A DNA stretch of 64,000 nucleotides from Phenylobacterium aquaticum. GTDB taxonomy: Bacteria; Pseudomonadota; Alphaproteobacteria; Caulobacterales; Caulobacteraceae. Numbering within the stretch: position 1 is the first letter of the stretch; each line of letters opens with the position of its first letter. The stretch is from NCBI RefSeq assembly GCF_022695515.1, contig NZ_JALDPT010000005.1:62001-126000 (forward strand). The letters run 5' to 3'. The position numbers and the translations under genes were made by a program. The notes beneath the pieces are model-generated. The model was not told the DNA's origin and ran no database searches. It worked only from the letters and a program-made list of their open reading frames with translations. This document shows, piece after piece, positions 41,166-49,935 of this stretch.

Positions 41166-42385
41166 AGGCCGCGATCGCCGCCCGGCTCGACGCCCGGCTG
41201 CGGCCGGACAGCCCCGCACCCCTGGCCGTCGGCCTGTCCGGCGGCTCGGACTCCCTGGCGCTCAGCCTGATCGCCGCGGCCTGGGCCCGCGCCCGCGGAC
41301 GGCGTCTGCTGATCCTGACCGTGGACCACCAGCTCCGGCCGCAGAGCGCCGACTGGACCCGAACCTGCGCAGGCCACGCCGCCCGCCTCGGCGCGGCGTT
41401 CCGCCCCCTGGCCTGGATCGGCGAGAAGCCTGCGACCGGCCTGCCCGCCGCCGCTCGCGCCGCCCGTCACGCCCTGCTGGCCGAGGCGGCGCGCGAGGCG
41501 GGCGCCCAGGTGATCCTGCTGGGGCACACCGCAGACGACCGCGCCGAGGCGGCGGCCATGCGTCGTGAGGGCGCCTCCGTCCCCGATCCTCGGGAATGGG
41601 CGCCGTCCCCCGTGTGGCCGGAGGGGCGCGACATCTTCCTGCTTAGGCCTATGCTTGAGATCCGGCGCGCGGATCTGCGGGCCTGGCTGACCGATCGGGG
41701 CGAGACCTGGATCGAGGACCCCGCCAATGCCGATCCGCAATCCGCCCGCGCTCGGGTCAGGGCCGCCGGCGTCACACCCGAGGCGTTGGCGCGTCCAGCG
41801 GCGATTGTCGGGCTGGGCCGGGCGGTCCGCGACGACATCGGCGGCGGCCTGATCCTGTCCCGCCAGGCCCTGCGCGTGGCCGAGGTCGGCGAGGCCCGGG
41901 CCCTGACCGCCATCGCAGCCCTCTGCGCCGCCGGAACCCGGCGGCCGCCGCGCGGGGATCGGCTCGACCGGCTGACCACGGCCCTGCGCGGCGAGGCGCC
42001 GGTGATCGCCACCCTGGCCGGCGCGCGGATCGAGGCGAATGAGCAGGACATCACCTGGCGACGGGAGCCGGGCGAGATGCGGCGCGCAGCCGTCAGATCC
42101 CTGGTTCTGGAGGCCGGGACGACGGCGGTGTGGGATGGACGGTTCGAGATCGGCAGCGACCGGCCGATCACCCTCACCGGTCTGTCAGGTCACGCCCGCC
42201 GGCTGCCGCCCGCCCAGGCGCGCGACTTGGCGCGGCTCCAGGCCGGCGCCCGCGGCGCCCTGCCCCTGATCACAGCGCCCGAGATCGCCTGCCCGGTGCT
42301 GGCGGAGGCAGAGGGCGTCACCTTGCGCAGCCTGTCGCTCGCCCGCCTGCGCGCCGCCTCCGGCCTCGTCGAGCGTGAACCCTAG
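41153..42385 (+). CDS. tilS: tRNA(Ile)-lysidine synthase TilS
   Basis: A 410-residue N-type ATP pyrophosphatase that converts the wobble C of tRNA(Ile) CAU to lysidine. The PP-loop GLSGGSDSLAL is at ~29-39; ILTVDHQLRPQSA and GHTADDRAEAAAMRR follow, with LLRPMLEIRRADLRAWLTDRGETWIEDPANADP for the tRNA-handling segment. The C-terminal part is less conserved but long enough. It starts with GTG 13 bases inside cpoB. In many alphaproteobacteria ftsH follows tilS; here a convergent hydrolase gene follows, sharing a CTAG. Confidence 0.9.
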   Translation: MRGVEAAIAARLDARLRPDSPAPLAVGLSGGSDSLALSLIAAAWARARGRRLLILTVDHQLRPQSADWTRTCAGHAARLGAAFRPLAWIGEKPATGLPAAARAARHALLAEAAREAGAQVILLGHTADDRAEAAAMRREGASVPDPREWAPSPVWPEGRDIFLLRPMLEIRRADLRAWLTDRGETWIEDPANADPQSARARVRAAGVTPEALARPAAIVGLGRAVRDDIGGGLILSRQALRVAEVGEARALTAIAALCAAGTRRPPRGDRLDRLTTALRGEAPVIATLAGARIEANEQDITWRREPGEMRRAAVRSLVLEAGTTAVWDGRFEIGSDRPITLTGLSGHARRLPPAQARDLARLQAGARGALPLITAPEIACPVLAEAEGVTLRSLSLARLRAASGLVEREP

Positions 42386-43251
42386 ACCTTGGCCTCGGCC
42401 ATCACATGGTCGATCCCGGCGATGATCGGATCGGCGAAGGCGCGGCCCAGCAGGCTGGCGTGGGTCGCGCCCGGCACGTCGACCTCATAGCCGGCGGCGG
42501 ACTGGCGGGCGGGCGCGCGCTGCATGGCCTTGACGTTGGGGGGCACGCGGGACGCGCCGGCGGTCACCACCGCGACCGGCAGGTTCGGGTCGAAGGGTTC
42601 GCGCCCCTGGGCGGAGGTCTCCGGCCAGGCCTGCACCTCCTCGGCCGCCCATTTGGCGTGGGAGGCCAGGCCATAGATATGCCGCTTCTCGGCCGAGGCC
42701 TCGCCCTCCAGGCCGATCAGGTCGCCGATCACCAGGGCCGCGGGGCGCATGAAGCCGAGGTGCGAGAACCGACCGACTAGGTCCATGGCCCGCCGGTAGC
42801 CGTGGATGGCCCGCCCCGCCTTGGGATGCTCGATCATGTCGGGCGTGACCGCGTCGACCAGCACCACGCCCTTCACCCGCTCGCGGTTGCGCGGGGTGAA
42901 CACCCGCAGCATCAGTCCGGCCATGGAGTGGCCGACCATGATCAGGGGCCCGGACTCCCCGGCGTGCGCCAGGAGGGCTTCCAGGTCCGCCGCGATGGCC
43001 CGCCCGTCGCGGGGCGTGGGCCCGGCGTCCGAGAACCCCAGCCCGGCGCGATCATAGGCGAGACTCGCCAGCCCCTTGGCCGCCAGGCGATCCTGCACCA
43101 CCGCCCAGTCCGCCGCACAGCCCCAGGCGCCGCATTCGAACACGATCAGCGGCCGCGCCGATCGGGGCCCGGCCCGGACCATCCGCAATCGCCGCCCGCC
43201 AATGTCGATGAGCTCGCCACGCGACGTGTGCAGTCCGGCGCTCGCGCCCAT
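42382..43251 (-). CDS. alpha/beta hydrolase
   Basis: A 289-residue alpha/beta hydrolase: IDIGGRRLRMVRAG at the N-terminus, oxyanion region FECGAWGCAADW, YDRAGLGFSDAGPTPRDG, nucleophile elbow VGHSMAGLMLRVF (Ser ~104), cap helices ~130-200, and terminal DVPGATHASLLGRAFADPI with His in ATHASL. No signal peptide. This architecture is found in many esterases and epoxide-hydrolase-like enzymes; the substrate is unknown. It is convergent with tilS and shares the CTAG stop overlap; nothing else places it in a pathway. Confidence 0.85.
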   Translation of the reverse strand: MGASAGLHTSRGELIDIGGRRLRMVRAGPRSARPLIVFECGAWGCAADWAVVQDRLAAKGLASLAYDRAGLGFSDAGPTPRDGRAIAADLEALLAHAGESGPLIMVGHSMAGLMLRVFTPRNRERVKGVVLVDAVTPDMIEHPKAGRAIHGYRRAMDLVGRFSHLGFMRPAALVIGDLIGLEGEASAEKRHIYGLASHAKWAAEEVQAWPETSAQGREPFDPNLPVAVVTAGASRVPPNVKAMQRAPARQSAAGYEVDVPGATHASLLGRAFADPIIAGIDHVMAEAKV

Positions 43252-43327
43252 GCGCGCCTCCGCGAAGGGTGAGGTGGAGGCCCAGACTTATGAGCCCCCG
43301 CCCGCCCAGCGCAAGCGTCGCCGCGCC

Positions 43328-43837
43328 CTATTTCCAGACGAGGGTCTGGGGCGCCTTGGGATCTCCATAGTCGATCTCGACCTCGGTCACCGCCTTGGCG
43401 CCCGCCGGCGTCGGGAACTGGGCGCGGGTGGTGGTCGGCTTGACCGCGGCCGGCGCGCCGCCGTCGAACTTCACGCGGACGGCCCGGACCCCCTGCTCAG
43501 GATTGGTCACCCAGGTCGGCTTGCCCTTGGGATCGCCGGTCTCCTCGGAGATGTTGAAGAACCGCTTGGTCTGGGACAGGCCGGCGTACCAGGTGATGTT
43601 CATCACCCCGCCCTGAACCCGCCAGATCGGCGTCACCGCCACCTTGGCGGCATAGCCCTTTTCGCCTTGAACCGTCGCGGTCTGGGCGGTCATCACCCCG
43701 TCCTCGCCCTCGGCCGCCGGCAGGGAAAAGGCCGCGGGCGCAGCCGGCGCGGCCGCCTGCTCCGACTTGGAGCACCCGGCCAGGCCGGACAGCACAAGAA
43801 CCGACGCGAGCATGAGCCCGCTCGTGACACAACGCAT
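43328..43837 (-). CDS. lipoprotein of unknown function
   Basis: A 169-residue predicted lipoprotein with lipobox LAGC (Cys22) and Ala/Pro-rich linker, then a compact beta-rich domain (YAAKVAVTPIWRVQGGVMNITWYAGLSQTKRFFNIS, VRAVRVKFDG, VTEVEIDYGDPKAPQTLVW). No family is recognised. It faces the same way as the M23 gene upstream, with a 139-base gap that holds no recognised feature, and is followed by a 76-base gap before the hydrolase gene. Confidence 0.7.
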   Translation of the reverse strand: MRCVTSGLMLASVLVLSGLAGCSKSEQAAAPAAPAAFSLPAAEGEDGVMTAQTATVQGEKGYAAKVAVTPIWRVQGGVMNITWYAGLSQTKRFFNISEETGDPKGKPTWVTNPEQGVRAVRVKFDGGAPAAVKPTTTRAQFPTPAGAKAVTEVEIDYGDPKAPQTLVWK

Positions 43838-43976
43838 GGTCGTCTCCCCCTATTTATTGGGGTAAGCCTGCGCCCAAGCTTCGGCCACGGCAAGCGTGGT
43901 GAGCAAACGCTGGTTTTTGACGGGATCGCGCAGATTTCGAGACCGAATCACCGGGCCGACGGCCCGCGCGCCTGCC

Positions 43977-44834
43977 TCAGTCGGCGCTGTTGCGCAGCGC
44001 CAGCTCCGCGAGCTGCAGGTCGTGCGGCAGGCGGCGGTGGCGCTTGCCGCCCCGGGCCTTGTCGAGCTTTTCCTGCATGATCTCGCGCTTGCTCTGCGGG
44101 ATCGTCGAGACATAGGCGATGCGGACGCGGGGCGAGATATTGGTCGCCATCTCCACCGGCAGGTCGGCGGGGGTCTGGAACCGGCGATTGAGGAACAGGA
44201 TCGGATTGATCGGCTCCCCGTCGTGGCGGATTTCCAGGTGCAGGTGCGGCCCGGTCGAGGTGCCGCCATTGCCGATGCGGGCGATCGGCGTGCCGGCCAG
44301 GACCGGCGTCCCGATCTTCATGCGCCGCTCCACCGACCCCAGATGGGCGTAGAAGCTGGTCAGGCCGCCGGGATGGCGGACCTCGATGAAGTTGCCATAG
44401 CCCATGGCCACGCCGCGATTGACCACCTTGCCCTCGGCCACGGCCAGGACGTGCTCGCCGGCGCCTGCCGCGATGTCGACGCCCGCATGCAGGCGTCCAT
44501 GGTCTTCCCAGGGCAGCTTGCGCAGGCCCCAGGGGGAGATGATCTTGCGTCCCGGCACCGGTTGGCCGAAGGCCAGAAACGCGGGCCCGGACGGCGGATC
44601 CGTCTCAGGCTCAGGGTCGGCTATGGCGTCCGCCGCCTGGGCGGTCTGGGGACGGATCTGGGCCGGCAGGGCGGCATGGGCCACGGCGATGAGGGCCAGC
44701 GCAAGCGCGCCCGCCCCGCCGAGCGTCAGCGCCCAGCCCGCAAATCCATGCCCTGAAGGCCTGTCCGTCAAACCCGAAGTCCCCACGCGCCCGGTCACGC
44801 CCTGACGGCGGCCGGCTCTTGTCGGGCCCTTCAT
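43977..44834 (-). CDS. M23-family metallopeptidase-type protein with membrane anchor
   Basis: A 285-residue protein: basic N-terminus, one membrane helix (ALTLGGAGALALALIAVAHAAL, ~33-54), linker, then a LytM/M23 domain (~95-210) with the zinc ligands in HAGVDIAAG (H-x-x-x-D) and HLHLEI, plus GYGNFIEVRHPGGLTSFYAHL. These enzymes cut peptide cross-bridges of peptidoglycan, or act as activators of amidases. The C-terminal ~70 residues are basic and helical (REIMQEKLDKARGGKRHRRL). The domain seems complete with both HxxxD and HxH. Likely periplasmic; a cell-wall role near Tol-Pal fits but is inference. Confidence 0.85.
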   Translation of the reverse strand: MKGPTRAGRRQGVTGRVGTSGLTDRPSGHGFAGWALTLGGAGALALALIAVAHAALPAQIRPQTAQAADAIADPEPETDPPSGPAFLAFGQPVPGRKIISPWGLRKLPWEDHGRLHAGVDIAAGAGEHVLAVAEGKVVNRGVAMGYGNFIEVRHPGGLTSFYAHLGSVERRMKIGTPVLAGTPIARIGNGGTSTGPHLHLEIRHDGEPINPILFLNRRFQTPADLPVEMATNISPRVRIAYVSTIPQSKREIMQEKLDKARGGKRHRRLPHDLQLAELALRNSAD

Positions 44835-44893
44835 GGACCGGATTGGGCGGATAAACCGTTAAACGGGGGGCGACAAACCGGCGCAGCGCCGAC

Positions 44894-44919
44894 GGGCTCC
44901 TCCCCGAGGGGAGGAGCCC
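44894..44919 (-). terminator. hairpin after the transhydrogenase operon
   Basis: Perfect inverted repeat GGGCTCCTCCCC / GGGGAGGAGCCC with a two-base centre, eight bases after the pntB stop on the minus strand. There is no U-tract, so strength is uncertain. Confidence 0.55.
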
Positions 44920-44926
44920 TGCGGGC

Positions 44927-46344
44927 CTAGAGGCCCTTCAGAATGCCTTCGACCATCTTCTTGGCGTCGCCGAACAGCATCATGGTGTTGTCGCGGAAGA
45001 ACAGTTCGTTCTCGACCCCGGCATAGCCGGAGCTCATGCCGCGCTTCACGAACAGCACGGTGCGGGCCTTTTCCACGTCGAGGATCGGCATGCCGTAGAT
45101 GGCGCTGGTCGGGTCGGTCTTGGCGGCCGGGTTGGTGACGTCATTGGCGCCGATCACGAAGGCCACGTCGGCCGTCGGGAACTCGGCGTTGATGTCTTCC
45201 AGCTCGAAGACCTCGTCATAGGGCACATTGGCCTCGGCCAGCAGCACGTTCATGTGGCCGGGCATGCGGCCGGCGACGGGGTGGATGGCGTACTTCACCT
45301 CCACGCCCTCTTCCTTGAGCTTGTCGGCCATTTCGCGCAGCGCGTGCTGGGCCTGGCTGACGGCCATGCCGTAGCCGGGGACGATGATCACCTTCGAGGC
45401 GTTCTTCATGATGAAGGCCGCGTCGTCGGCCGAACCCTGCTTGACCGGCCGGTCTCGACCTTGCCGCCGCCCGCCGCCGCCGCGTCCTCGGCGCCGAAGC
45501 CGCCCAGGATCACGGAGATGAAGCTGCGGTTCATCGCCTTGCACATGATGTAGCTGAGGATCGCGCCGGACGAGCCCACCAGGGCGCCGGTGATGATCAG
45601 GGTGATGTTCTCGAGCGTGAAGCCGAGCGCCGCCGCCGCCCAGCCGGAATAGCTGTTCAGCATGGAGACCACGACCGGCATGTCGGCGCCGCCGATCGGG
45701 ATGATCAAGGTGACGCCGATCAGCAGGCTGAGCGCGGCGATGGCCCAGAAGGCCCAGATGGCGGTCCCGCCGCTCATCACCAGCAGCACCACCAGGCCCA
45801 CGATGGCGAGCGCGATGACGATATTCAGCAGGTGGCGGGCCGGCAGCAGGATCGGCGCGCCCGACATGTTGCCGTTCAGCTTGAGCGCCGCGATGATCGA
45901 GCCCGTCAGGGTGATGGCCCCGATCGCGAGGCCGAGCGACAGCTCGACGAGCGAGTTCAGGTGGATGTGGCCATTGTCCCCCAGGATCCCGTAGGCGGCC
46001 GGGGTGTAGATGGCGGCGACCGCCACCAGACAGGCCGCCGCGCCCACCAGGCTGTGGAAGGTGGCGACCAGCTGCGGCATCGAGGTCATGGCGACCCGAC
46101 GCGCGATCACCGCGCCCACCGTCCCGCCGACGGCGACGCCGCCGACGATCAGGCCCAGCGTGATGGCGTCCAGCTTGCCCTGGCTGAACAGGGTCAGCAG
46201 GGTCACGCCGACGGCGATGGCCATGCCGATCATGCCGTTGCGGTTGCCCGCCTGGCTGGTGGTCGGAGACGACAGGCCCCGCAGGGCCAGGATGAAGAGG
46301 ACGCCCGAGATCAGATAGGCGATGGCTGCCAGGTTCGCGCTCAC
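44927..46344 (-). pseudogene. pntB: NAD(P) transhydrogenase beta subunit gene with a one-base frameshift
   Basis: The 5' part (46344 to ~45455) is a multi-spanning membrane domain in one frame up to [20 protein letters not shown]. The 3' part in another frame starts [21 protein letters not shown] and runs to the end [11 protein letters not shown], including the NADP-binding [16 protein letters not shown] and [10 protein letters not shown] segments. Adding one G on the plus strand at ~45451 (GGTCTC should be GGGTCTC) restores a 472-residue subunit of normal length. As written the gene is broken, but sequencing error is likely. PntB carries the membrane channel part and the NADP(H) domain of the proton-translocating transhydrogenase. 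GTG start overlaps the pntAB stop. Confidence 0.93.
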
Positions 46345-46667
46345 TTCGCCTTGTCCTTCTTCTTGTACATGGCCAGCATGCGCTGGGTGACCAGGAAGCC
46401 GCCGAAGATGTTCACGGCGGCGAAGGCGGCGGCGACCGCACCGGCCCCCTTGGAGATCAACACGCTGCCGGTCAGGGCTCCGCCGCCGACGCCATGCGCC
46501 GAGGCGGCGAGAAGCGCGCCGACGATGATCACCGACGAGATGGCGTTGGTCACCGCCATCAGCGGGGTGTGCAGGGCGGGCGTCACGCTCCAGACCACGT
46601 AGTAACCGACGAAGATCGCCAGCACGAAGATGGCCAGGCGGAAGACTGTGGGATCTACGGCTTCCAT
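46341..46667 (-). CDS. pntAB: NAD(P) transhydrogenase subunit alpha part 2 (membrane)
   Basis: A 108-residue membrane subunit with three to four helices ([58 protein letters not shown]). The [21 protein letters not shown] segment is the family signature. In the alphaproteobacterial three-subunit transhydrogenase this piece is split from the NAD-binding part. It overlaps the pntB start and follows pntAA by 14 bases in one operon. Confidence 0.94.
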   Translation of the reverse strand: MEAVDPTVFRLAIFVLAIFVGYYVVWSVTPALHTPLMAVTNAISSVIIVGALLAASAHGVGGGALTGSVLISKGAGAVAAAFAAVNIFGGFLVTQRMLAMYKKKDKAK

Positions 46668-46681
46668 AGGGACCTCCGAAA

Positions 46682-47815
46682 TCAGGCTTTAAGCGACGGG
46701 TGGACGATCGCGCCGCCCTGGGTGACCAGGGCCGCCTTCAGGATCTCGTCCTCGAAGTCGGGGGCGAAAGCGCCCTCCTTGTTCAGGAACAGGCCGGCGA
46801 AGGCGAACAGGTTGCGGGCGTAGAGCGCCGAGGCGTCGACCGCGATGCGGCCGGGCAGGTTGGGAATACCCAGGATCTTGGCGCCGTTGGCGGTGGTCAC
46901 GACCTCGCCCAGCTTGGCGCCCTCGACATTGCCGCCCTGCTCGATGGCCAGGTCGACCAGGATCGAGCCCGGGCGCATGGAGGCGACCTGCTCGGCGCTG
47001 ACCAGCTTGGGCGCCGGACGGCCCGGGATCAGGGCGGTGGTGATGACGATGTCCTGCTTGGCGATGTGACTGGAGACCAGGGCCGCCTGCTTGGCCTGGT
47101 ATTCCGCGCTCATCTCCTTGGCGTAGCCGCCGGCGGTCTGGGCGTTCTTGAACTCCTCGTCCTCGACGGCGAGGAACTTGGCGCCCAGGCTCTCGACCTG
47201 TTCCTTGGTGGCGGGCCGCACGTCGGTGGCGGTGACGACGGCGCCGAGACGCCGCGCGGTGGCGATGGCCTGCAGGCCGGCGACGCCGACCCCCATGACG
47301 AAGACCTTGGCCGCGGCGACGGTGCCGGCGGCGGTCATCATCATCGGCATGGCCTTGCCGAAGGCCTCCGCGCCCTCGATCACGGCGCGATAGCCGGCGA
47401 GATTGGCCTGGGAGGACAGCACGTCCATCACCTGGGCCCGGGTGATCCGCGGAATGAACTCCATGGCGAAGGCGGTCGCGCCCTTGGCCGCCAGGGCCTC
47501 GAGCGTCGCCTTCTCCTGATAGGGATTGAGCATGGCCGCGACGATCGCGCCCGACTTCAAGGCGGCGATCTCGGCGTCCGAGGGCGCGCGCACCTTGAAC
47601 AGGATGTCGGCCTTTTCGACCGCCGCCTTGGCGGTCTTGGCGAGGCTCGCGCCGGCCGCTTCATAGTCGGCGTCGGGATAGGAGGCGGCAAGGCCGGCGC
47701 CGGCTTCCACCGTCACGGCGAATCCCGCCGCGATCAGTTTCTTCACCGTCTCCGGCGTGGCGGCCACACGGGTCTCCCCAGCGCGGCTCTCCTTGGTGAC
47801 GGCGATCAAGGCCAT
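46682..47815 (-). CDS. pntAA: NAD(P) transhydrogenase subunit alpha part 1 (NAD-binding)
   Basis: A 377-residue soluble subunit related to alanine dehydrogenase: AVTKESRAGETRVAATPETVKKLIAAGF, VRAPSDAEIAALKSGAIVAAMLNPYQ, VMDVLSSQANLAGYRAVIEGA, the NAD-binding GVGVAGLQAIATARRLGAVVTATDVR and GRPAPKLVSAEQVASMRPGSILVDLAIEQGGN. It transfers hydride between NADH and NADP+ with PntB, driven by the proton gradient, and supplies NADPH. The 152-base gap to the CoxIV gene holds the TCAAAC-N4-GTTTGA site 81 bases before the start codon. Confidence 0.95.
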   Translation of the reverse strand: MALIAVTKESRAGETRVAATPETVKKLIAAGFAVTVEAGAGLAASYPDADYEAAGASLAKTAKAAVEKADILFKVRAPSDAEIAALKSGAIVAAMLNPYQEKATLEALAAKGATAFAMEFIPRITRAQVMDVLSSQANLAGYRAVIEGAEAFGKAMPMMMTAAGTVAAAKVFVMGVGVAGLQAIATARRLGAVVTATDVRPATKEQVESLGAKFLAVEDEEFKNAQTAGGYAKEMSAEYQAKQAALVSSHIAKQDIVITTALIPGRPAPKLVSAEQVASMRPGSILVDLAIEQGGNVEGAKLGEVVTTANGAKILGIPNLPGRIAVDASALYARNLFAFAGLFLNKEGAFAPDFEDEILKAALVTQGGAIVHPSLKA

Positions 47816-47895
47816 TCGTCAGGTCCCCCCTCAGGCGAAAGCCGAGGGACCTTAGTTTCGTCACCCAACCCTGTCCAGCGAACAGGTCGTGAGAT

Positions 47896-47911
47896 TCAAA
47901 CGTCTGTTTGA
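47896..47911. promoter_or_regulatory. perfect palindrome TCAAAC-N4-GTTTGA before pntAA
   Basis: 16-bp perfect palindrome 81 bases upstream of the pntAA start. A near-identical site lies before the quinone-oxidoreductase gene at 12396. Probably the operator of an unlinked TetR-type or similar regulator. Confidence 0.55.
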
Positions 47912-47925
47912 CAGAATTTCTGCAT

Positions 47926-47952
47926 CGCCTTCCCCTGCGGCAGGAGAAGGCG
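47926..47952 (-). terminator. hairpin after the CoxIV-type gene
   Basis: CGCCTTCCCCTG / CAGGAGAAGGCG, 12-bp stem with one mismatch and a three-base loop, 14 bases after the stop at 47967 on the minus strand. It resembles half of the CCTTCTCCC repeat at 22651. No U-tract. Confidence 0.4.
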
Positions 47953-47966
47953 TCGCACCGCGCGGC

Positions 47967-48197
47967 CTAGTGGGCCGCTTCGGGCTTTTCGCGCAGGACG
48001 ATCACGCCGATCACCACCAGGACGGCGGCCGAGACGAAGCCCGCCAGGAAGCCGGCCGGGGTGCAGAACCACAGGACGAGCAGCGTCAGCAGGGCGGCCA
48101 GAGCCAGGGAGCCCCACTTGGTCATGCCATTGAACAGGTGGAAGGTGGCGACCTGTTCGGAGATGTCCATCTCGCCGCGGTGAAATTCGGAAGCCAT
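47967..48197 (-). CDS. aa3-type cytochrome c oxidase subunit IV (CoxIV-like)
   Basis: A 76-residue single- or double-helix membrane protein: MDISEQVATFHLFNGMTKWGSLALAALLTLLVLWFCTPAGFLAGFVSAAVLVVIGVIVL. The short N-terminal EMDISEQxATFxLFxxMTKW matches the alphaproteobacterial aa3-type oxidase subunit IV (PF07835). It is probably a small stabilising subunit of the oxidase; the catalytic genes are not here. It sits upstream of the pnt operon in the same direction, separated by a hairpin and an operator. Confidence 0.88.
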   Translation of the reverse strand: MASEFHRGEMDISEQVATFHLFNGMTKWGSLALAALLTLLVLWFCTPAGFLAGFVSAAVLVVIGVIVLREKPEAAH

Positions 48198-48298
48198 GTC
48201 TGTGGCGTCTCTCTGTGGTCAGAAAACGGAAGGAGGCCCGGATACACGCACCCACGCCCTTGCTCAAGCGGCCGCGTGGCCGCAGCCCCACTTCGCGG

Positions 48299-49342
48299 TC
48301 AGGATGGCCAGACGCTGAGCAGGGCGCGGAGCGCCGCGATCAGGGCGAGCGGCTGGTCGACCATGATGTGGTGGGCCGAATCGGGGATGGCGATTTCCAG
48401 GATGTCGTCCGGCAGGGGCGAAGGCTGGCCGCTCTTGCGCCGCGACATCACCACCGACCGGTCGCCATAGATGTGGGCCAGCGGCAGGGTGACCTTGGGC
48501 GGACCGTCGGCGGTCATGCCCATCATCACCGAGCGGTCGAGCTTGTTCCACATGCCCGGATCGAAGCGCCAAGTGTAGCCCTCGCCGGACCCATCGGGCA
48601 GCGGCACGGTCTTGAGCGAGCGCCGCGCGATGAAATCGGCCACGAACAGATTGCCCGCCGCCTGTGGGGGCATGAAGCGGAAGCGGGCGAGCGCCGACTT
48701 CACGTCCGGATAGACCTTGTTGGCGCGATCCACGGTCGGGATGTTGCGGGCCTCGAAGCGCTTGGCCTCCTCCGAGCCGGGCGGCGGGCCGCCGAAGCCA
48801 GTGTCGACCAGGATCGCCGCATGCATCCGCTCCGGATGCAGGGCCGCGGCGAAGAACACCTGGGAGCCGCCGAAGGAGTGGCCGATATAGATCGGCTTTC
48901 GGCCACCCTCGTACAGGCCCGCGGCCTGGGCCACGGCCTCCGCGTCCTCGGCGAAGTCCTGGAAGGCGTAGCTTTCGCGCCAGTCCGACGCGCCCATGCC
49001 GGCGAGCGACATGGAGGCGACGCGATAATCCTCGGCCAGGAACGGCGCGATGAAGCTCCACCAGTCGGCGTGGGCCGAATTGCCGTGGGCCAGCAGCAGG
49101 CCGGGCTTGCCGACCTCGCCCCAGGTCAGGACCTCGATCTTGGTGCCCAGCGAGGTGACGAAGCTGCGCTCCGGCTCCTTGGCGATGGCGTCGGTGAACC
49201 ACTTGGGCGCGTCGGGCTCCCGGCCCTGGAAGGGCGCCAGCGGGGCCTGGACCTCCGGCGGCAGGGCGCCGGGTTCGGAATGGATCGGGTGGTCGTCGTA
49301 ACCGACGGGCGCGCCTTCCTTGATCGCCGGATCCAAAGCCAT
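48299..49342 (-). CDS. alpha/beta hydrolase
   Basis: A 347-residue alpha/beta hydrolase: KIEVLTWGEVGKPGLLLAHGNSAHADWWSFIAPFLAEDYRVASMSLAGMGAS, nucleophile elbow YIGHSFGGSQVF (Ser ~151), acid region LAHIYGDRSVVM, and histidine in DSAHHIMVDQPLALIAAL. Length and cap position fit epoxide-hydrolase/haloalkane-type or general esterases. It is transcribed with the PaaI-like thioesterase gene three bases upstream, so the pair may handle a CoA-linked or ester intermediate. Substrate unknown. Confidence 0.85.
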   Translation of the reverse strand: MALDPAIKEGAPVGYDDHPIHSEPGALPPEVQAPLAPFQGREPDAPKWFTDAIAKEPERSFVTSLGTKIEVLTWGEVGKPGLLLAHGNSAHADWWSFIAPFLAEDYRVASMSLAGMGASDWRESYAFQDFAEDAEAVAQAAGLYEGGRKPIYIGHSFGGSQVFFAAALHPERMHAAILVDTGFGGPPPGSEEAKRFEARNIPTVDRANKVYPDVKSALARFRFMPPQAAGNLFVADFIARRSLKTVPLPDGSGEGYTWRFDPGMWNKLDRSVMMGMTADGPPKVTLPLAHIYGDRSVVMSRRKSGQPSPLPDDILEIAIPDSAHHIMVDQPLALIAALRALLSVWPS

Positions 49343-49345
49343 GTT

Positions 49346-49816
49346 CTACCCCCGCGCCTCGCGTTCGCCCGGCTTGCGCGAGATCGAACGGATACCCTTA
49401 TAGACCCCGGTCCCGGTCATCAGGGTGCGGTCCGCGCACCAGATCCGGCCCCGGACGGTGAAGACGTCGTCCTGCTCGGCGACAATCTCGCTGTCGCCCT
49501 CCACCCAGTCGCCCATATGGGCGCCGGACATGAAATCGGTGGTCAGCCTGACCGTCACCCAGCCGATCTCGCGGGTGTTGGAAATGACCCGGCCCCAGGC
49601 CATGTCGGCGAAGCTCATCAGCATGCCGCCATGGCAGTTGTTCATGCCGTTGGCGTGGTGCTCCTCGACCCGGAAGGCCATGACCTCGGCCTGGGTGACC
49701 GGGTCGCGTTTCGAATAGAAGGGGCCGACCGTGCGGCCAAAGCCGCGCTGCCAGAGATTGATCACAAAGCCGTCGGGGACGACGGCGCTTTGGACATCGG
49801 TCAGATCGTCGGACAT
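49346..49816 (-). CDS. PaaI-family thioesterase
   Basis: A 156-residue hotdog protein: GPFYSKRDPVTQAEVMAFRVEEHHANGMNNCHGGMLMSFADMAWGRVI with the NCHGGMLMSFAD catalytic segment, VTVRLTTDFMSGAHMGDWVEGDSEIVAEQDDVFTVRGRIW and a terminal basic tail. PaaI proteins hydrolyse acyl- or aryl-CoA. It precedes the hydrolase gene by three bases, so co-transcribed. A partial match to the TCAAAC-N4-GTTTGA palindrome (AAC-N4-GTT) lies at 49829-49844, just before the start. Confidence 0.88.
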   Translation of the reverse strand: MSDDLTDVQSAVVPDGFVINLWQRGFGRTVGPFYSKRDPVTQAEVMAFRVEEHHANGMNNCHGGMLMSFADMAWGRVISNTREIGWVTVRLTTDFMSGAHMGDWVEGDSEIVAEQDDVFTVRGRIWCADRTLMTGTGVYKGIRSISRKPGEREARG

Positions 49817-49935
49817 GGCGGCATGCTGATGAACGGGCGTTTGAAAAATGGCAAGCCTTTGATGACCGAACGTCAGCCTGAGACCGGCGTTCTCCGGGAC
49901 AGTTGACCTCTGGACAAGCCCCGCCCGCCGGGTCT

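Noticed and set aside
49829..49844. Third copy of the TCAAAC-N4-GTTTGA operator before the PaaI thioesterase gene
   Set aside because: Only the inner AAC-N4-GTT of the left arm matches; too weak to list as a site, though mentioned as a lead.
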